From assembly GCA_012295275.1 (NCBI GenBank), contig CM022665.1:42912152-42953651 (forward strand): a stretch of DNA of 41,500 nt, read 5' to 3'. Under the pieces are notes generated by a model. It had not been told where the DNA came from, made no database searches, and saw only the letters and a list, made by a program, of their open reading frames with translations. This DNA comes from Chrysomallon squamiferum (lineage: Eukaryota; Mollusca; Gastropoda; Neomphalida; Peltospiridae). A program made the position numbers and the translations under genes. Shown here in pieces: positions 1 through 11,639 of this stretch (position 1 is the first letter of the stretch; every line of letters begins with the position of its first letter).

Positions 1-194
1 GGGCATGGGTTCTTTTAATTTCTGGTCACAATGAATGTTGTTATATATCTTGAAGTAACCATTTTCAGTCCAATATATTTCGAATTTTTACAGATTTTTA
101 AAATTATTATTTTTATTTTTGTGTGTCTGTATATATATGTCTGAATGTGTTTGTGTGTATATATAAGTTTGTGTGTGTGTGTGTTATTTTTTTT

Positions 195-600
195 TCAAAG
201 AAATATTTACCTAAATTTAAATTTTGTCATCTTAACTTAAAGAAATGTTAACCTAATATTTTAACTTGTCATCTTTACTTAAAAAATATTAACCTAATAT
301 TAAACTTGTCATTTTAACTTAAAGAAATATTTACTTTAATGAAACTTGTCATCTTAACTTAAAGAAATGTTTATCTAACATTAAACCTCTCAATTTAATT
401 AAAAGAAATGTTTACTTAATAAAAATGATCTTTTAACTTAAAGAAATGTTTACTTAATATAAAAATTGTCATCTTAACTTAAAGAAATGTTTATCTAACA
501 TTAAACTTGTCACCTTAATTAAGAGAAATGTTTACTTAATAAAAATTATCTTTTTAACTTAAAGAAATATTTATCTAACATTTAAACTAAAAAAAACCTT
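195..600. repeat. Degenerate tandem array, about 41-bp unit, about 10 copies
   Basis: Units of the form ACTTAAAGAAATGTTTAyyT followed by aacattaaacttgtcatctt recur at about 197, 239, 280, 321, 361, 402, 440, 481, 522 and 560. Copies differ by several substitutions each, so the array is old. Confidence 0.85.
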
Positions 601-639
601 GTCAAGTGATTTAAAAAATAAAATAAAATAAAACTTCAA

Positions 640-1270
640 CATTAAAATGTTACTTCATACTAGTTTTCTAATGTCAGTTTTAACACAAAAATACTAAAAT
701 GTATTATAAAGCAGTTGTTTTAATATAATAAAATTTGTCATGTTATTGAAAAGGAATTGTTTCAATATAAAAATTATTATTTTACCATAAAGAAATTGTT
801 TTAGCATAAAAAATTAAAAATATATCAAGCAATGTTTTTAATATAAAAGTTACCATTTTATCATAAGGCAATAATTTTATAACAAATTGTCATTTTAGGT
901 TCATCAAGTTAAAAAGTAAACAACACATTTTAACATAAAGCAAATTTTTCATTGAAAAATTATCATTTTATCATAAAGCAATTATTATTTTTTAAGGCAA
1001 TGATGTTAATTGTTTAGAGATAAAATAATTATCATTTTATCACAAAGCAATGCTGTTAATATTTAGAATTATGATATTATCACAAAGCAGTTGTTTTTGA
1101 GACAAAACAGTTATTTTATAAAGCAATTATTATTTTATCACAAAGCTTTATAAATGATGTTAATATAAAACATTTATGATATCACAAAGCATTTGTTTTT
1201 GAGATAAAACAGTTATTTTACCATAAAGCAGTTATTATTTTATTAAAAAAAAACCTTTATAAATGATCTT
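640..1270. repeat. Degenerate AT-rich tandem array, roughly 40-90-bp units
   Basis: Repeated blocks of ATTTTATCATAAAGCAATTA and ttgtttttgagataaaacag alternate through this stretch. It may be a diverged continuation of the array at 195-600. No gene is seen. Confidence 0.65.
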
Positions 1271-1344
1271 AATATAAAACATCTATGATACAGAAAATAA
1301 AATCTATAATGGAAAGAGATAAAACAAAGATAAGTCTTCTTACC

Positions 1345-1409
1345 AAAAAGTTTTATCTTATCATCTTTCATCTGAACCAAGAGAATCACATAACCTCTTA
1401 AATCCATTA
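1345..1409 (-). CDS. Weak candidate exon on the minus strand
   Basis: The minus strand reads MDLRGYVILLVQMKDDKIKL, then FG, directly before a good donor (gtaagaag). A possible acceptor is attcgag. The piece is of ordinary amino-acid composition, whereas the flank is an AT-rich tandem array. It could be another exon of the minus-strand gene at 15.6-16.5 kb, but no homology was recognised and the acceptor lacks a strong pyrimidine tract. Confidence 0.25.
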
Positions 1410-2390
1410 CTCGAATATCAGCACACAGCATCGAGACACATCAGTGACACAGACAGCAGCAGCAGCAAACTGCAACTACATCGCAGACAGCAACGGCATC
1501 ATAACAAAACAAGTAAAACCAACTCAAATGACGAGACAGTCTGACAACAACAGGTACTGCACCCACTTCTGATTACAACATCTACGACAACTACGGTGAA
1601 TATTATTGGGCAAAAAGCTTCGCTGGTTACACCCAGAGCTTATTCCCTACACGACTATGAGTTCCTTTAACAAAAAATCAATTTTTTCAGTATTTGCAAG
1701 AGCAATGGCCTGAGGTATCATAACTTCATAGCATTTGCGAGAATTAGAAGTAATAAGTAATGACAAATATTGCTTTGTGATATATTTCTATTTTTTTATA
1801 TATATTTTTTTTTTTGTAGGGTTTTCTTTTTGATATTATTAATTAATTTGTAAAGTATTTTTCCTGCCTAAAGATGTTTTAGTAAGGATTTAATCTGTGT
1901 TATTATTCAAAACGAGAAAATGCAGAGAGTATTTTTTTCTCTTTTAGAGTAAGATAAATGACAGATATGAGAAATGTTTTGGAAATCCAAGATGTAATGA
2001 TAAAGGGTTTAATCAGTGTTGCTGAACTAAAAAAAAAAAAGATAAAAAGAAAGAAAGAAAGAGAAAAATGAAATAAATAATAAAAAAAAATAACTTGATG
2101 TCAGAATAATGAATTGAATAGCCAATGGAAGAAAATTAATCAATGAACTTTGATGTTGTTAAATAAAAAAATGATTTTATTTTATTCTGAATATAAAATA
2201 TAATAAATGTCTGATATCTAATAGATAATGAGAAAAAAATGAATTTGATATTTTAAAAACAAAATAAAGTTTAACTTCATAACAAGAAGGGAAGAAAGAG
2301 GTGTTTTATTTGAATGGGAAATCATTTGGATATTGACTCAAATTTTGTCACAATAAATTTAAAAAATAAACATTAGATTTTGTTTTTTGT
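1410..2390. other. No gene seen; unique then AT-rich sequence
   Basis: 1410-1660 is of moderate GC and nonrepetitive but has no convincing exon on either strand. 1700-2390 is AT-rich with A-runs. Confidence 0.5.
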
Positions 2391-3780
2391 TTTAGATTTT
2401 TATTTCTCTTTATTATATATTTTCTTTCTGTATTGTAGATTTTTTTCTCTCTTTTTTCATAAATTGTCATCTATTACACATTTTCTTCTCTCTATACATT
2501 AAAGATTTTTTCTTTCTTCCCATTTTCTTCTTTCTATTATAGTATTTTTCTTTTTTCTATTATAGATTTTCTTCTTTCTATTATAGTATTTTTCTTTTTT
2601 CTATTATAGATTTTTTCTTCATTTTCTATTATAGATTTTTTCTTCTTTCAGTAATAGTTTTTCTTTCTATTAGGTTTTCATATTTCTATCATATTTATGT
2701 CTATTATAATTTTTTTCTTCATTATTTTCTACTTATTTATAGATTTTTTTCTTTTCTATTAAAAATTTTTTTTTTTAATTTTCATTTTTCCTTTTTTTCC
2801 CATTTTGATTTTTTCTTTTTTCTTCTTCTATTATACAGATTTCTCTTTGTTTTTTTTTTTTTTCTATTAAAGATTTTTTCTTCTTTTTTTGTTATAGATT
2901 TTTTTTCATTTCTTTCTTTTTTTTTACAGATTTTGATTTTGATTTTTTTTTTTTTTTTATAGATTTTCTTCTCTCATTTCAATACAGATTTTTTCTCTTT
3001 GTTTTTATAGAGTTTTCTTATTCTAGTACAGATTTTTTCTCTTTTTTTATAGATTTTTTTTTTTATATAGATTTTTCTTTTCTTATGTATTTTCTTCATT
3101 CTAATATAGATTTTTTCCTCTTATGTATTTTTCTTTCTCTTTCTTATGTGATTTTTTTCTTCTCTCATTCTAATATAGATTTTCTCCTCTTTCTCTTATG
3201 TATTTTTTTTTTCTCTTTCTCATTCTTTTATAGATTTTTTCTCCTAGATTTCTCTGTTCATTCTTTTTATTTTTCTTCTCTCATTCTAATATAGATTTTT
3301 TCTTCTTTCTTTTATAGATTTTTCTTTTCTCATTCTTATAGATTTTTCTTCTTTCTTTTATAGATTTTTTTCTTCTCTCATTCTATAGATTTTCTTCCTT
3401 TTATAGATTTTTTCTTTTCTTATTCTTATGTATTTTTTCTTTTTTTATAGATTTTTCTTCTCTCATTCTAATATAGATTTTCTCTTCTTTCTCTTATGTA
3501 TTTTTCTTCTCTCATTCTAATACAGATTTTCTCCTCTTCTTTCTTTTATAGAGTTTTCTTTTTTCTCTACAGATTTTTCTCTCTTTTTTATAGATTTTCT
3601 CTTCTCATTTCTTTTTTCTCTTATGATTTTTTCTTCTTTCATTCTAATACAGATTTTCTCCTCTTCTTTTTTGTTTTATAGATTTTTCTTCTGTCTTTCC
3701 TATTATAGATCTTCACTTCTCCTTTTATAATTTTCCTCTCTCTCTCCATTATAGATTTTTTTTTTCACTCTGTTATTAAC
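2390..3780. repeat. Polypyrimidine tandem array (TATAGATTTTTTCTTCTxTC family)
   Basis: About 1.4 kb is nearly all T and C on the + strand, punctuated by TATAGA or TATGTA. Local units of about 25-60 bp recur, for example ctctcattctaatatagatt several times between 3160 and 3540. Frames here encode only Phe/Leu/Ser-rich nonsense. Confidence 0.85.
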
Positions 3781-4039
3781 ATGGCACTCAAGACATTATT
3801 TCAGCCTATTAAAACAGACTGTTAATGAAAACCTCTCTCTTTATTTTCAGTTTGAATCTCTTCTCAACGCTTTAATCCACTTTGTCAGAACCAGAATTTA
3901 CTGATCGAACAAGAACTGGGATTTTTTTTAAAAACTCTGAAATGGCTGTAGATCTCCTGTAACACGGTTAGTCTAATGAAAACACAAGTCTTCACTCTAA
4001 TGGGTGTAAAGGCTTGAGAATGTAATATCTGGTGCTGGT

Positions 4040-4770
4040 CAGATTGCAGCCTGTGCAATATGAGATGTATGTCATCAAATGCTACCAGTGTAATAAAAAG
4101 TTATTGAAACCGGTGTGAGGTATTGATGTGATATCTGTGGTGAATGTCCTACAAACTGTGACATGGGGTTAGGTTTGATGATGATATCAATCCAGTACAT
4201 GTCGTCAATATGAGCAATATAGAAATAATATGCAAGTATGTAATACAGCGGTATGCAATACTGAAGTGATATCGTTGGGGAATGTGCTATGACATGGTCT
4301 ATGTTAGGTGATGATATTAATCCAAAATATATCATCAAAATGAGTCATTCAGAAATACTATGCAAGTATATATAAGAGACAAATGCATTAATGGCAACGT
4401 AACCTATATAAATGTTTTATAAACTATAACATGAGATTTTGTTAGGTGTCATTATGTAATATTCTGTATATACCCTGTGTTAGATTATTAGCAAAAAAAA
4501 GGTCTGTTGAATATTGAATTATTACACAGTAGCATGGGGTTATGTGAGATAAGCTTCACAGTCTATATGTTGTCAATACATGATATACAATACAAAGGCA
4601 TTACACTGCAAAGTCATGTTTGTTAATATTGAAATATGTTTAGCACATACACTGTAAACAGTACAGTGAGTTGTTAGATGATTCTCAATGCAAGCCACAG
4701 ACTAAAAAAGAAATATTGTAACATGGGGAGTACTACTGATGAGGTATGACTGGTGCATTTATCATAAACA
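4040..4770. repeat. Degenerate tandem array, about 138-bp unit
   Basis: The block GTGATATCTGTGGTGAATGT at about 4128 recurs as gtgatatcgttggggaatgt at about 4266 and, more decayed, near 4400. Between them acatgg.. ttaggtg.tgatgatat..atccagta is also repeated. Acatggggt motifs continue to about 4770. Confidence 0.7.
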
Positions 4771-5130
4771 GTGGAAGTATTTGATTCATAATGAAAATGA
4801 AGACTTTAAACCAATACAAATCAAATAATGCTGGGATATTTGGGAATATTAAGAATAAAAAATAACACAAGTTCTAAACAAGATAATTTTAGTCTATTCA
4901 TTTTTTTTTTTTAGAATATTAGTTCCATTCTCAAACATCATAAATAAGGATATAATAATAAAAATAACACATTTAGGTTACTTGCTTAAATTTTAGAATA
5001 ATGGTATGTTTCTTAAAAACTGTCAGAAATAAATCACTGCTTATTAAATACTAAAGCTGTTAAAGTCAAGACAGCACATACCACTGCTTTAGAAAAGGCC
5101 ATCTCATAATAAAACAAGGGAAAACCAGTG
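4770..5130. other. AT-rich sequence, no gene seen
   Basis: Only A/T runs and short direct repeats are visible. No exon with both splice signals was found. Confidence 0.4.
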
Positions 5131-6080
5131 CAGCTAGACACAGCGATGACTTGAGACAACTTTGACTTAACACAACATTTCCCTACACCTTCATCAATAA
5201 ATTCTGCTTATATCAGACAGCTTTAGGTCATCACCTCAGCTCTCTTACAATACATCAAGAACATCTACAGATCCATCAATAAAAGCACAGGACAGCTGTA
5301 TCAGTAATAAAAGCAGACAACCACAGGTCACCTTGGCATCTGCCCTAGATACCTTATAACATACCAAGGCTACATCCTCGTCAATAAATCTACACAGCAT
5401 TTCATCAGTATTAGCCATCTTTAGGTCATCATAGCTTTAACCCTGACTGTCTTGCAACAAAGGGCAAAACCTTCAGAAGCCCAATTCTGCCAGACAACTT
5501 TAGGTAATCATAGATTTAACCTGTATAAACAAATGACCAAATCTTTACAATTATTATTAGAAAACATTCTGCTCTTAAACAAAGGACAAAACCTTCACCA
5601 ATATTATTAGTCAAACCATTTTATCAGACAACTTTAGATTATCATAGATTTAACTATCTTAAATCAAAAGGCAAAACCTTCATCATTATTAATAAAAGCC
5701 CTCATTTTGTAACTTTAGTCCATTAACATTAACTATGTTAGTACAAAGTGAAACTTTCATCAATATTACTAGAAACCATTTTGCAAGATAACTTAAGATC
5801 TTTATAGATTTAACCTTGACTGTCTTGCCACAAAAGGCAAAACCTTAACAAACATTAGTGGAAACCATTTTGTTAGACAGCTTCAAGTCATTGTATATTT
5901 ATATCAAAGGACAAAACCTTTACCAGTATTACTAGCACTACATTTTGCTAACAAAAACTATCTTACAAAACTTTTACCTATATTAATACAAACTATTTTT
6001 TTTTCTGGTATCTTTAGGTCATCATAGCCTTAGCTAATCTTACAAACAAGGGACAAAAATGTCACCAAGGAATCATTTTG
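5130..6080. repeat. Degenerate tandem array, about 85-95-bp unit, about 10 copies
   Basis: Units contain AAACCTTCATCAATATTA, aaaccattttgccagacaac and tttaggtcatcatagattta, followed by accttgactgtcttac. They recur across the whole stretch with many substitutions. Confidence 0.75.
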
Positions 6081-6449
6081 CCAGACAACCGAAGGTCACC
6101 AGAGCAGTTTGCCCCAGGTATTTTACAACATGTCACTGTGGCAGTGAACTGCTGATACACCATTCTAGATCCCACACAAACCCCAGGCTGCTACAGGCTT
6201 CCAGAATCTCAACACTTAAATATCAAAGTGTTCGGTGGTAACTAGGAGTGAACAGATTTGGTCTAATTACAAAGCTGAGCAAACAGGGACGTGTAGAGTG
6301 AATCAAATCAAGGGTGAAAGAGGAAATCTCAGGAGGCAGAGAAGAGTTCAATAGACTCTGTGCAGCTGTCTCCCTTCAGCAGAATCAGCCAGTGATTGCA
6401 GTTTCGAGCAGTTCTTCGTAAAGCCTCCAGTAACAAGCACTCTGCCAAG

Positions 6450-6975
6450 CAGTCTTGTTACGACAGTGGAAATGGATGTGTGTGTGTGGAAAAAAAAACA
6501 AAAAAAAAAACAGTTTGAGATTTTGTTGGGCATTTGTGGTAAAGTATTATAAAGTGGGTTCATTATGATGATTATGATGATGATAGTGATGATGGGTGTG
6601 TTTATGAATCAGAAATAAAATTGTTGGTTATTTGTAGAAAGTATTGTGAAGTATTCTTGTTATGACAAAGGAAAGGCATGTTTGTGAAAAACAATTTTAA
6701 AATTATGGGCTTTTTTTTTCAATAAAGCATCAATACCTGTTATTGATTTTCTATGAATTTAAAGACAAGTATTTGCTAAATGTGCTTGTTATAGCAATAC
6801 AAATCCATGAGAAGGATAAACGAATTTGACATTTTGGCTATTAAAGTTAAAGATATGACAATTATCATTCATTTTCTTTCAGTTTAAATATAACTTTATT
6901 GGCTGCCAATTTTTTTTCTTCTGGAACTCATTGGTAAATTATGGCTGCTTGTTATAACAGAAAGGGCATGATCAG
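6450..6975. repeat. Degenerate repeat, roughly 130-200-bp spacing
   Basis: CTTGTTACGACAGTGGAAATG (about 6457) recurs as cttgttatgacaaaggaaag (6656), cttgttatagcaatacaaat (6785) and cttgttataacagaaagggc (6950). Sequence between them is also alike in part. It looks like a fourth old array. Confidence 0.55.
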
Positions 6976-7369
6976 TTCATTTCAATTTAAAACTGATGTG
7001 AATAACTCATGGAAGCTTGATATTATTATTAGTAGTAGTAGTAGTAGTAGTAGTGGTACTAGTAGTAGACAAAAATTAATTCTAGGGCAAAATGTACACC
7101 ATAAAGTAAGCTTAAAGCTATAAAGTAAAACATTTTGTTATAAAAATTAGCATGAAATTATATCCATCTGTATCCACCTGAATTTACATCCAATTATATC
7201 CACCTTAAAGACAGCAAGGTAATGTTTATAAACACTCTCCTACAGACATGTAAGCACATACCATAGCTTTTTGTATACAGGTCAATATGGCTGACAAAGA
7301 AAAATCAAATTGGAGTACATCTTGGATATACAACACACCAGGCAAGTGATAAACCATTGAACAAAGCTT

Positions 7370-7670
7370 TTTCACTCTAATAAAGACAGATAAATGGAGA
7401 TTCTTTTTCAACCATGGACAAATAAAAACTTCTAATATATTAGGAGAATCCTTAACTACTGTCCTAACTTTTACCCAAATAATGAAGTCAGACACATGGA
7501 ATCTCTCTTTACACATTAACACAGCGAGACAGACAAATGAAAACTCCAAATAATTAAGGCGAACCGTTAACCACTGGACTAACTCTTACTCCTCTAATGA
7601 AGACAGACAAATGGAATCTCTTTACACATTAACCCAGTGGTGTGTACAAATCAGAACTTCTAACTGACAG
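7370..7670. repeat. Degenerate tandem array, about 110-bp unit, about 3 copies
   Basis: AATGAAGACAGACAAATGGA followed by atctctttacacattaaccc appears at about 7480 and 7597, with a weaker copy at 7378. Intervening acttctaa.. ttaggcgaa..cc.ttaac is also repeated. Confidence 0.6.
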
Positions 7671-8024
7671 AGGCAGGGATTCAGTTAGTTCCATTGATTT
7701 TACTGTCAGCCACAATGAAGAAACGATACAGTGAGTAACTAAGCTAATATGTCTCTCTAAGTAAGTCTTCTCTCTCGCAGTTTGAGCATCTCTGCTTTCT
7801 GATTATTATAACTACCAGAAGCCTTATCCACACTGTGTGTACTGGCTTATGAGAGACACTGGACTGATCTGGGGTGAAATCCTCACAGTCTGCAACAAGC
7901 TGTAATTGGGTTTCTCTGGTTAGAATGATGTGTGTAATAAAAATAGTTATGTTATGCTGGTTTTTTTTATATTGTTAGTGATTACACCCACTCACACCCA
8001 TTTATTTATCCATTGAATCCACCC

Positions 8025-8025
<1 letters not shown>

Positions 8026-8088
<63 letters not shown>

Positions 8089-8157
8089 ATGTATATGCAT
8101 GTGTGTGTGTGTGTGTGTGTGTGTATGCATGTGTGAGTGTGTGTGTGTGTGTGTATG

Positions 8158-8195
<38 letters not shown>
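8026..8195. repeat. (TG)n microsatellite with TGCATGTATG interruptions
   Basis: About 170 bp of alternating TG is broken three times by gcatgtatatgcatg or tatgcatg. The frames through it encode Cys/Val or His/Thr runs and are not genes. 8215-8480 after it is purine-rich (GAAAG-type) with no gene. Confidence 0.95.
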
Positions 8196-8198
<3 letters not shown>

Positions 8199-8937
8199 AT
8201 AAATATATATTAGAGAGAAAGGTAAAAGAAAGAGTAAGGGGGAGAGGATGAAAGAAAGAGGAAGGATGGAAAACAAAAGAAAAGAAAGTGCAAGAAAACA
8301 AGATGAAAAAAGAAAGAGAAGAAGAAATGGATGAATGTACTATATGGCTGCTTACTTAATAAGATAATCATCAGAGGTGAGCATAATGGATAGAAGTAAA
8401 GAAAGAAGGAGGCAAAGGATGGAAAGAAGGAACAAATGAATGAAAGAAGGCAAGATGGAAGAAAGGAAGCATGGTAAATGAACATGGTCAATTAACTGCA
8501 AAGCAACAACATCAATAAACAAACCATAACAAAACATTTAATTTATTATATATTGCTAAAATCTAATGATCAAGATAGAAAATGAAAAAACTGATATCAC
8601 AAGATAGTACTTTTATTTTTATTTTTATTTTTTTCCCTTGTTTTTCTGTCAATACAACAAACTGTGGTGTGAAATTAAAATTGATTTTTAACAGTGGAAG
8701 ACTGCAGGCTGTGTGTTATTTTCAGTTCCACTGGAGCCGTTTAGATACAAACACAAGTTGAATGGGAACCAATTTTACAGTGAATCGCTCAAATTTACTC
8801 CACTGACTGAGTCATGCAAGAAAATGAAAATAATTTTGCATTGGTTAATTTCTACATTTTTTTTATTTTTTTTTGTATGTCGGATTTTGTGGTATGTTGC
8901 AAACAAGATGAAAATAATTACTGTTATTGTGTTTTAT

Positions 8938-9003
8938 TTTATTATTATTATTATTATTACTATTATTATTATTATCATCTCCATTATTATTATCATCATC
9001 ATA
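8938..9003. repeat. (TTA)n/(ATC)n microsatellite
   Basis: An imperfect run of TTA drifts into ATC near 8975-9003. The flanks at 8665-8920 and 9060-9400 are nonrepetitive, but no exon could be defended in them. Confidence 0.9.
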
Positions 9004-9403
9004 TCAATGACATACGTGTCAAGAATCACTTTTAAATTATTTCATTTTTTATTCTTTTCACATCTTCTAGATCCAAGAAATATCTCACAGGATACACCAC
9101 CATGGAGAATAGATCCCATGATCCACAGAGTCTCACACAAGCTCTGAAGCACAGCAGACTTATCCTCTGAATTCCCTGGATTCCCTGAGATGAGGAATAT
9201 TTGACAAACGACTGTTAAATTCTCGCTCCACCAGTTATCTCTTCACCCACTTGTCTCTGCAACTTACACTGGCTGAAACCAGCGATTGAAAAATCAAAGA
9301 CTTTGTGTCCAATTAAGACTGAAAAGTCTCAAAAGAACAGGATTAGCGTGGCCTGTTTGAGCAAGATAAAATGTCTATAGATCGAATGCCGTTTTTACAG
9401 TGC

Positions 9404-9700
9404 TGTGTGTGTGTGTGTATGTGTGTGTGTGTGTGTACTGGAAATCTATACCAGGTCTATTTACAAATGAATGATGATCAGTGGGGGTTATGTTGATGGT
9501 AAAGAGATGTTACTGTGGAAGTATTGTGTGTGTGTGTGTGTACATTTTTTTTTGGTTGTAAGTTTATATATGCTCGTGTGTGTGTGTGTATCTGTATTTA
9601 TGTGGAGGTATGTGTGTATGTGTGTGTATTTGTTATATGTATGTATGTGTTTTATGCATGTGTATACATGTGGTATATATACATATGTATCTATATATAA
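9404..9700. repeat. (TG)n/(TATG)n-rich stretch
   Basis: Short TG runs at 9404-9436 and 9525-9540, and TATG-rich sequence to 9695, are all low complexity. Confidence 0.85.
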
Positions 9701-9734
9701 ATTTTTCTTTTTCTACTCTTTTTTTAAATTATTC

Positions 9735-9880
9735 ATTTTTGTTTAGTGGCAAAGGATCTTTCATATGCAACCTTCCCATGGAAAGCACACTTCATGACCT
9801 TTGACATATCAGCTTAGGCTGCTGGATGGTAGCACTAAGGACTGAACCCACTACCTAACAAACCACTCTATACACTAACA
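9735..9880. mobile_element. Fragment of a dispersed repeat (SINE/MITE-like)
   Basis: The block includes GGCAAAGGATCTTTCATATG, then text around gcacacttcatgacctttgacatatcag. It resembles, from memory, a repeat widespread in mollusc genomes (variants of GCAAGGGATCTTTTATATGC). Related short pieces occur at 15930-15960, 21690-21720 (opposite strand) and 30425-30450. Ends and class are not definable here. Confidence 0.4.
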
Positions 9881-10326
9881 AATGAATTAGTCTTGGAAAA
9901 AAAAAAAATATATATATATATATTATTTGACACAATAATTGGGACTTGAACTGAAACCACACCACACTCAAAGCCAGCAATCTAATTATCATGATGATGA
10001 ATATAACATTAAGACAAAATAATAAAAAATAAAATAAAAATTTCTAGCTGCCACTCAGAAATGAAACCATCATAATTTCGTTACAGATGACAATCAGACA
10101 GTTTGCAAATTGCACAAATTATTTAGCAACCAATTAGGAAAATCAATCAATAATTGTGCTTCATCGTGGCGTGTAGAATTAAACAACAAGTGAATCCAGC
10201 AGGTGTCAGCTGGTGCAGAATGCACTGGAAGTCAGCAGATACTTGGAACATTTCCCAGAGTGCTTGATGTAGCTGTTTTTAACTCGTTTAACAATGTGCA
10301 GTCAACTCAGAAACACGTGGGAAATA

Positions 10327-10970
10327 TTATTATCAGTAGTTCAGCCATCACTATTACTACTGTTATCATTATTACTATTACTAGTATTATCATAACCGTT
10401 ATTACCATCACCATTACTATTACCATCACCATTACTATCAGCATTAACATTACTATTACCATCATCATTATCATTACTATTAAGATTAACATTACTATTA
10501 CTGTCACCATTACTATTATTACCATTAATGTTACTGTCTGCACTACTATTGTTAGAATCACCATTATTACTATTATTACCATCACTATTCCTATTACTGC
10601 TACAACAACAGCTATTACAATTACTACTTTTACAGCCACCCCAGCCACTGCAGCCACTGCAGCCACAACTACTATTTTTGTATTATTACTGCTACAACAA
10701 CTGTTGTTTGAACTAATGCTGATACAACCACTGCTATTACTGCAGCTACTACTATCGCTATTGATACTATTATTACTATTGCTATTATTCTCACTATTCC
10801 CTATTATTAATGTGCTTCTACTACCATTATTATCACTGTCACCACAACCACTACTACTACTATTGCTGATAATACTATCACCTCTAATACTACAACTACT
10901 ATTGTTATACTGTTACTATTACTACTATTATTGCTACGAATACTATTGCTATTATTCATCAAAGATCCAA
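10327..10970. repeat. Degenerate (ATT/ACC/ACT)n trinucleotide tract
   Basis: About 640 bp of ATTACTATTACCATCACC-like text grades into ACAACTACT. It keeps a triplet rhythm, so long frames on both strands are by-products. Confidence 0.9.
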
Positions 10971-11054
10971 AATTATCTACATTGACATTCTGGTAAAGCT
11001 TCTGTATGGAATATTATCTTATAATGTGTAAAGTTTCCTGATCTGTCTTTTCAA

Positions 11055-11300
11055 TAATGAATTTTATCTTGTAGGTTCAAGGTTGGGATAGCCTTTCCAG
11101 TCATGAATTAAATCTTGTATGTTCATATTTGGAATGGTATTTACAGTTATGAATTATATCTTGTAGGTTCAAAGTTGGAGTAGCCTTTACAATCATGAAT
11201 TGAATCTTGTACGTTTATATTTGGAATGGTCTTTACAGTTATGAATTATATCTTGTAGGTTCAAAGTTGGAGAAGCCTTTACAATCATGAATTCTACCTC
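11055..11300. repeat. 46-bp degenerate tandem array in a 92-bp higher-order pattern
   Basis: CTTGTAGGTTCAAAGTTGGA recurs at 92-bp steps (GTAGGTTC at 11071, 11163 and 11255). A related half-unit, cttgta.gttcatatttggaa, lies midway between. Both half-units share ..tttacagt.atgaatt. This is a clear A-B-A-B-A order. Confidence 0.85.
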
Positions 11301-11639
11301 ATATGTTCAGAACTGCTTTACTCCCGTTAAAACTTCCCTGTGTGTCTGCTTCTCCAGTGATGAATTTTGCTCTTCCATAGAACACATTCTCTGTTTTCAC
11401 AACTCTCTTTCCCATGGGTTAAGACAATCCATTAACAAAACATTCTTACTTTCACTTTGCGACGGAACTCATTAATCTGAGGGCATGAAATTACCATTTG
11501 TAAATTGCTGCATGCATCTTCAAACCAAGCTGTTTAAAATAATGGATTTTCTGTTCTAGCAATAAATGAGCAACTACTTTTTTACTCAGGATTGGGGCTC
11601 ATATCAGAATGCAACAAGACTAGAATTGTTAGTGCTATA

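Noticed and set aside
7226-7549. 107-residue minus-strand frame
   Set aside because: It overlaps the degenerate 110-bp array, has no recognisable domain and no matching splice sites.
8002-8301. Long Cys/Val or His/Thr frames over TG/CA repeats
   Set aside because: Pure by-products of dinucleotide repeats; the same applies at 20400-20460, 21280-21520, 35412-36100 (minus) and 38354-38802 (minus).
8700-9150. Possible + strand exon after ttattttcag at 8724, reading SVPLEPFRYKHKLNGNQFYS
   Set aside because: Open only until a TTA microsatellite, no donor of quality, and no homology recognised.
10203-10985. 260-residue Ile/Thr-rich frame
   Set aside because: Triplet-repeat artefact of the ATT/ACC tract.
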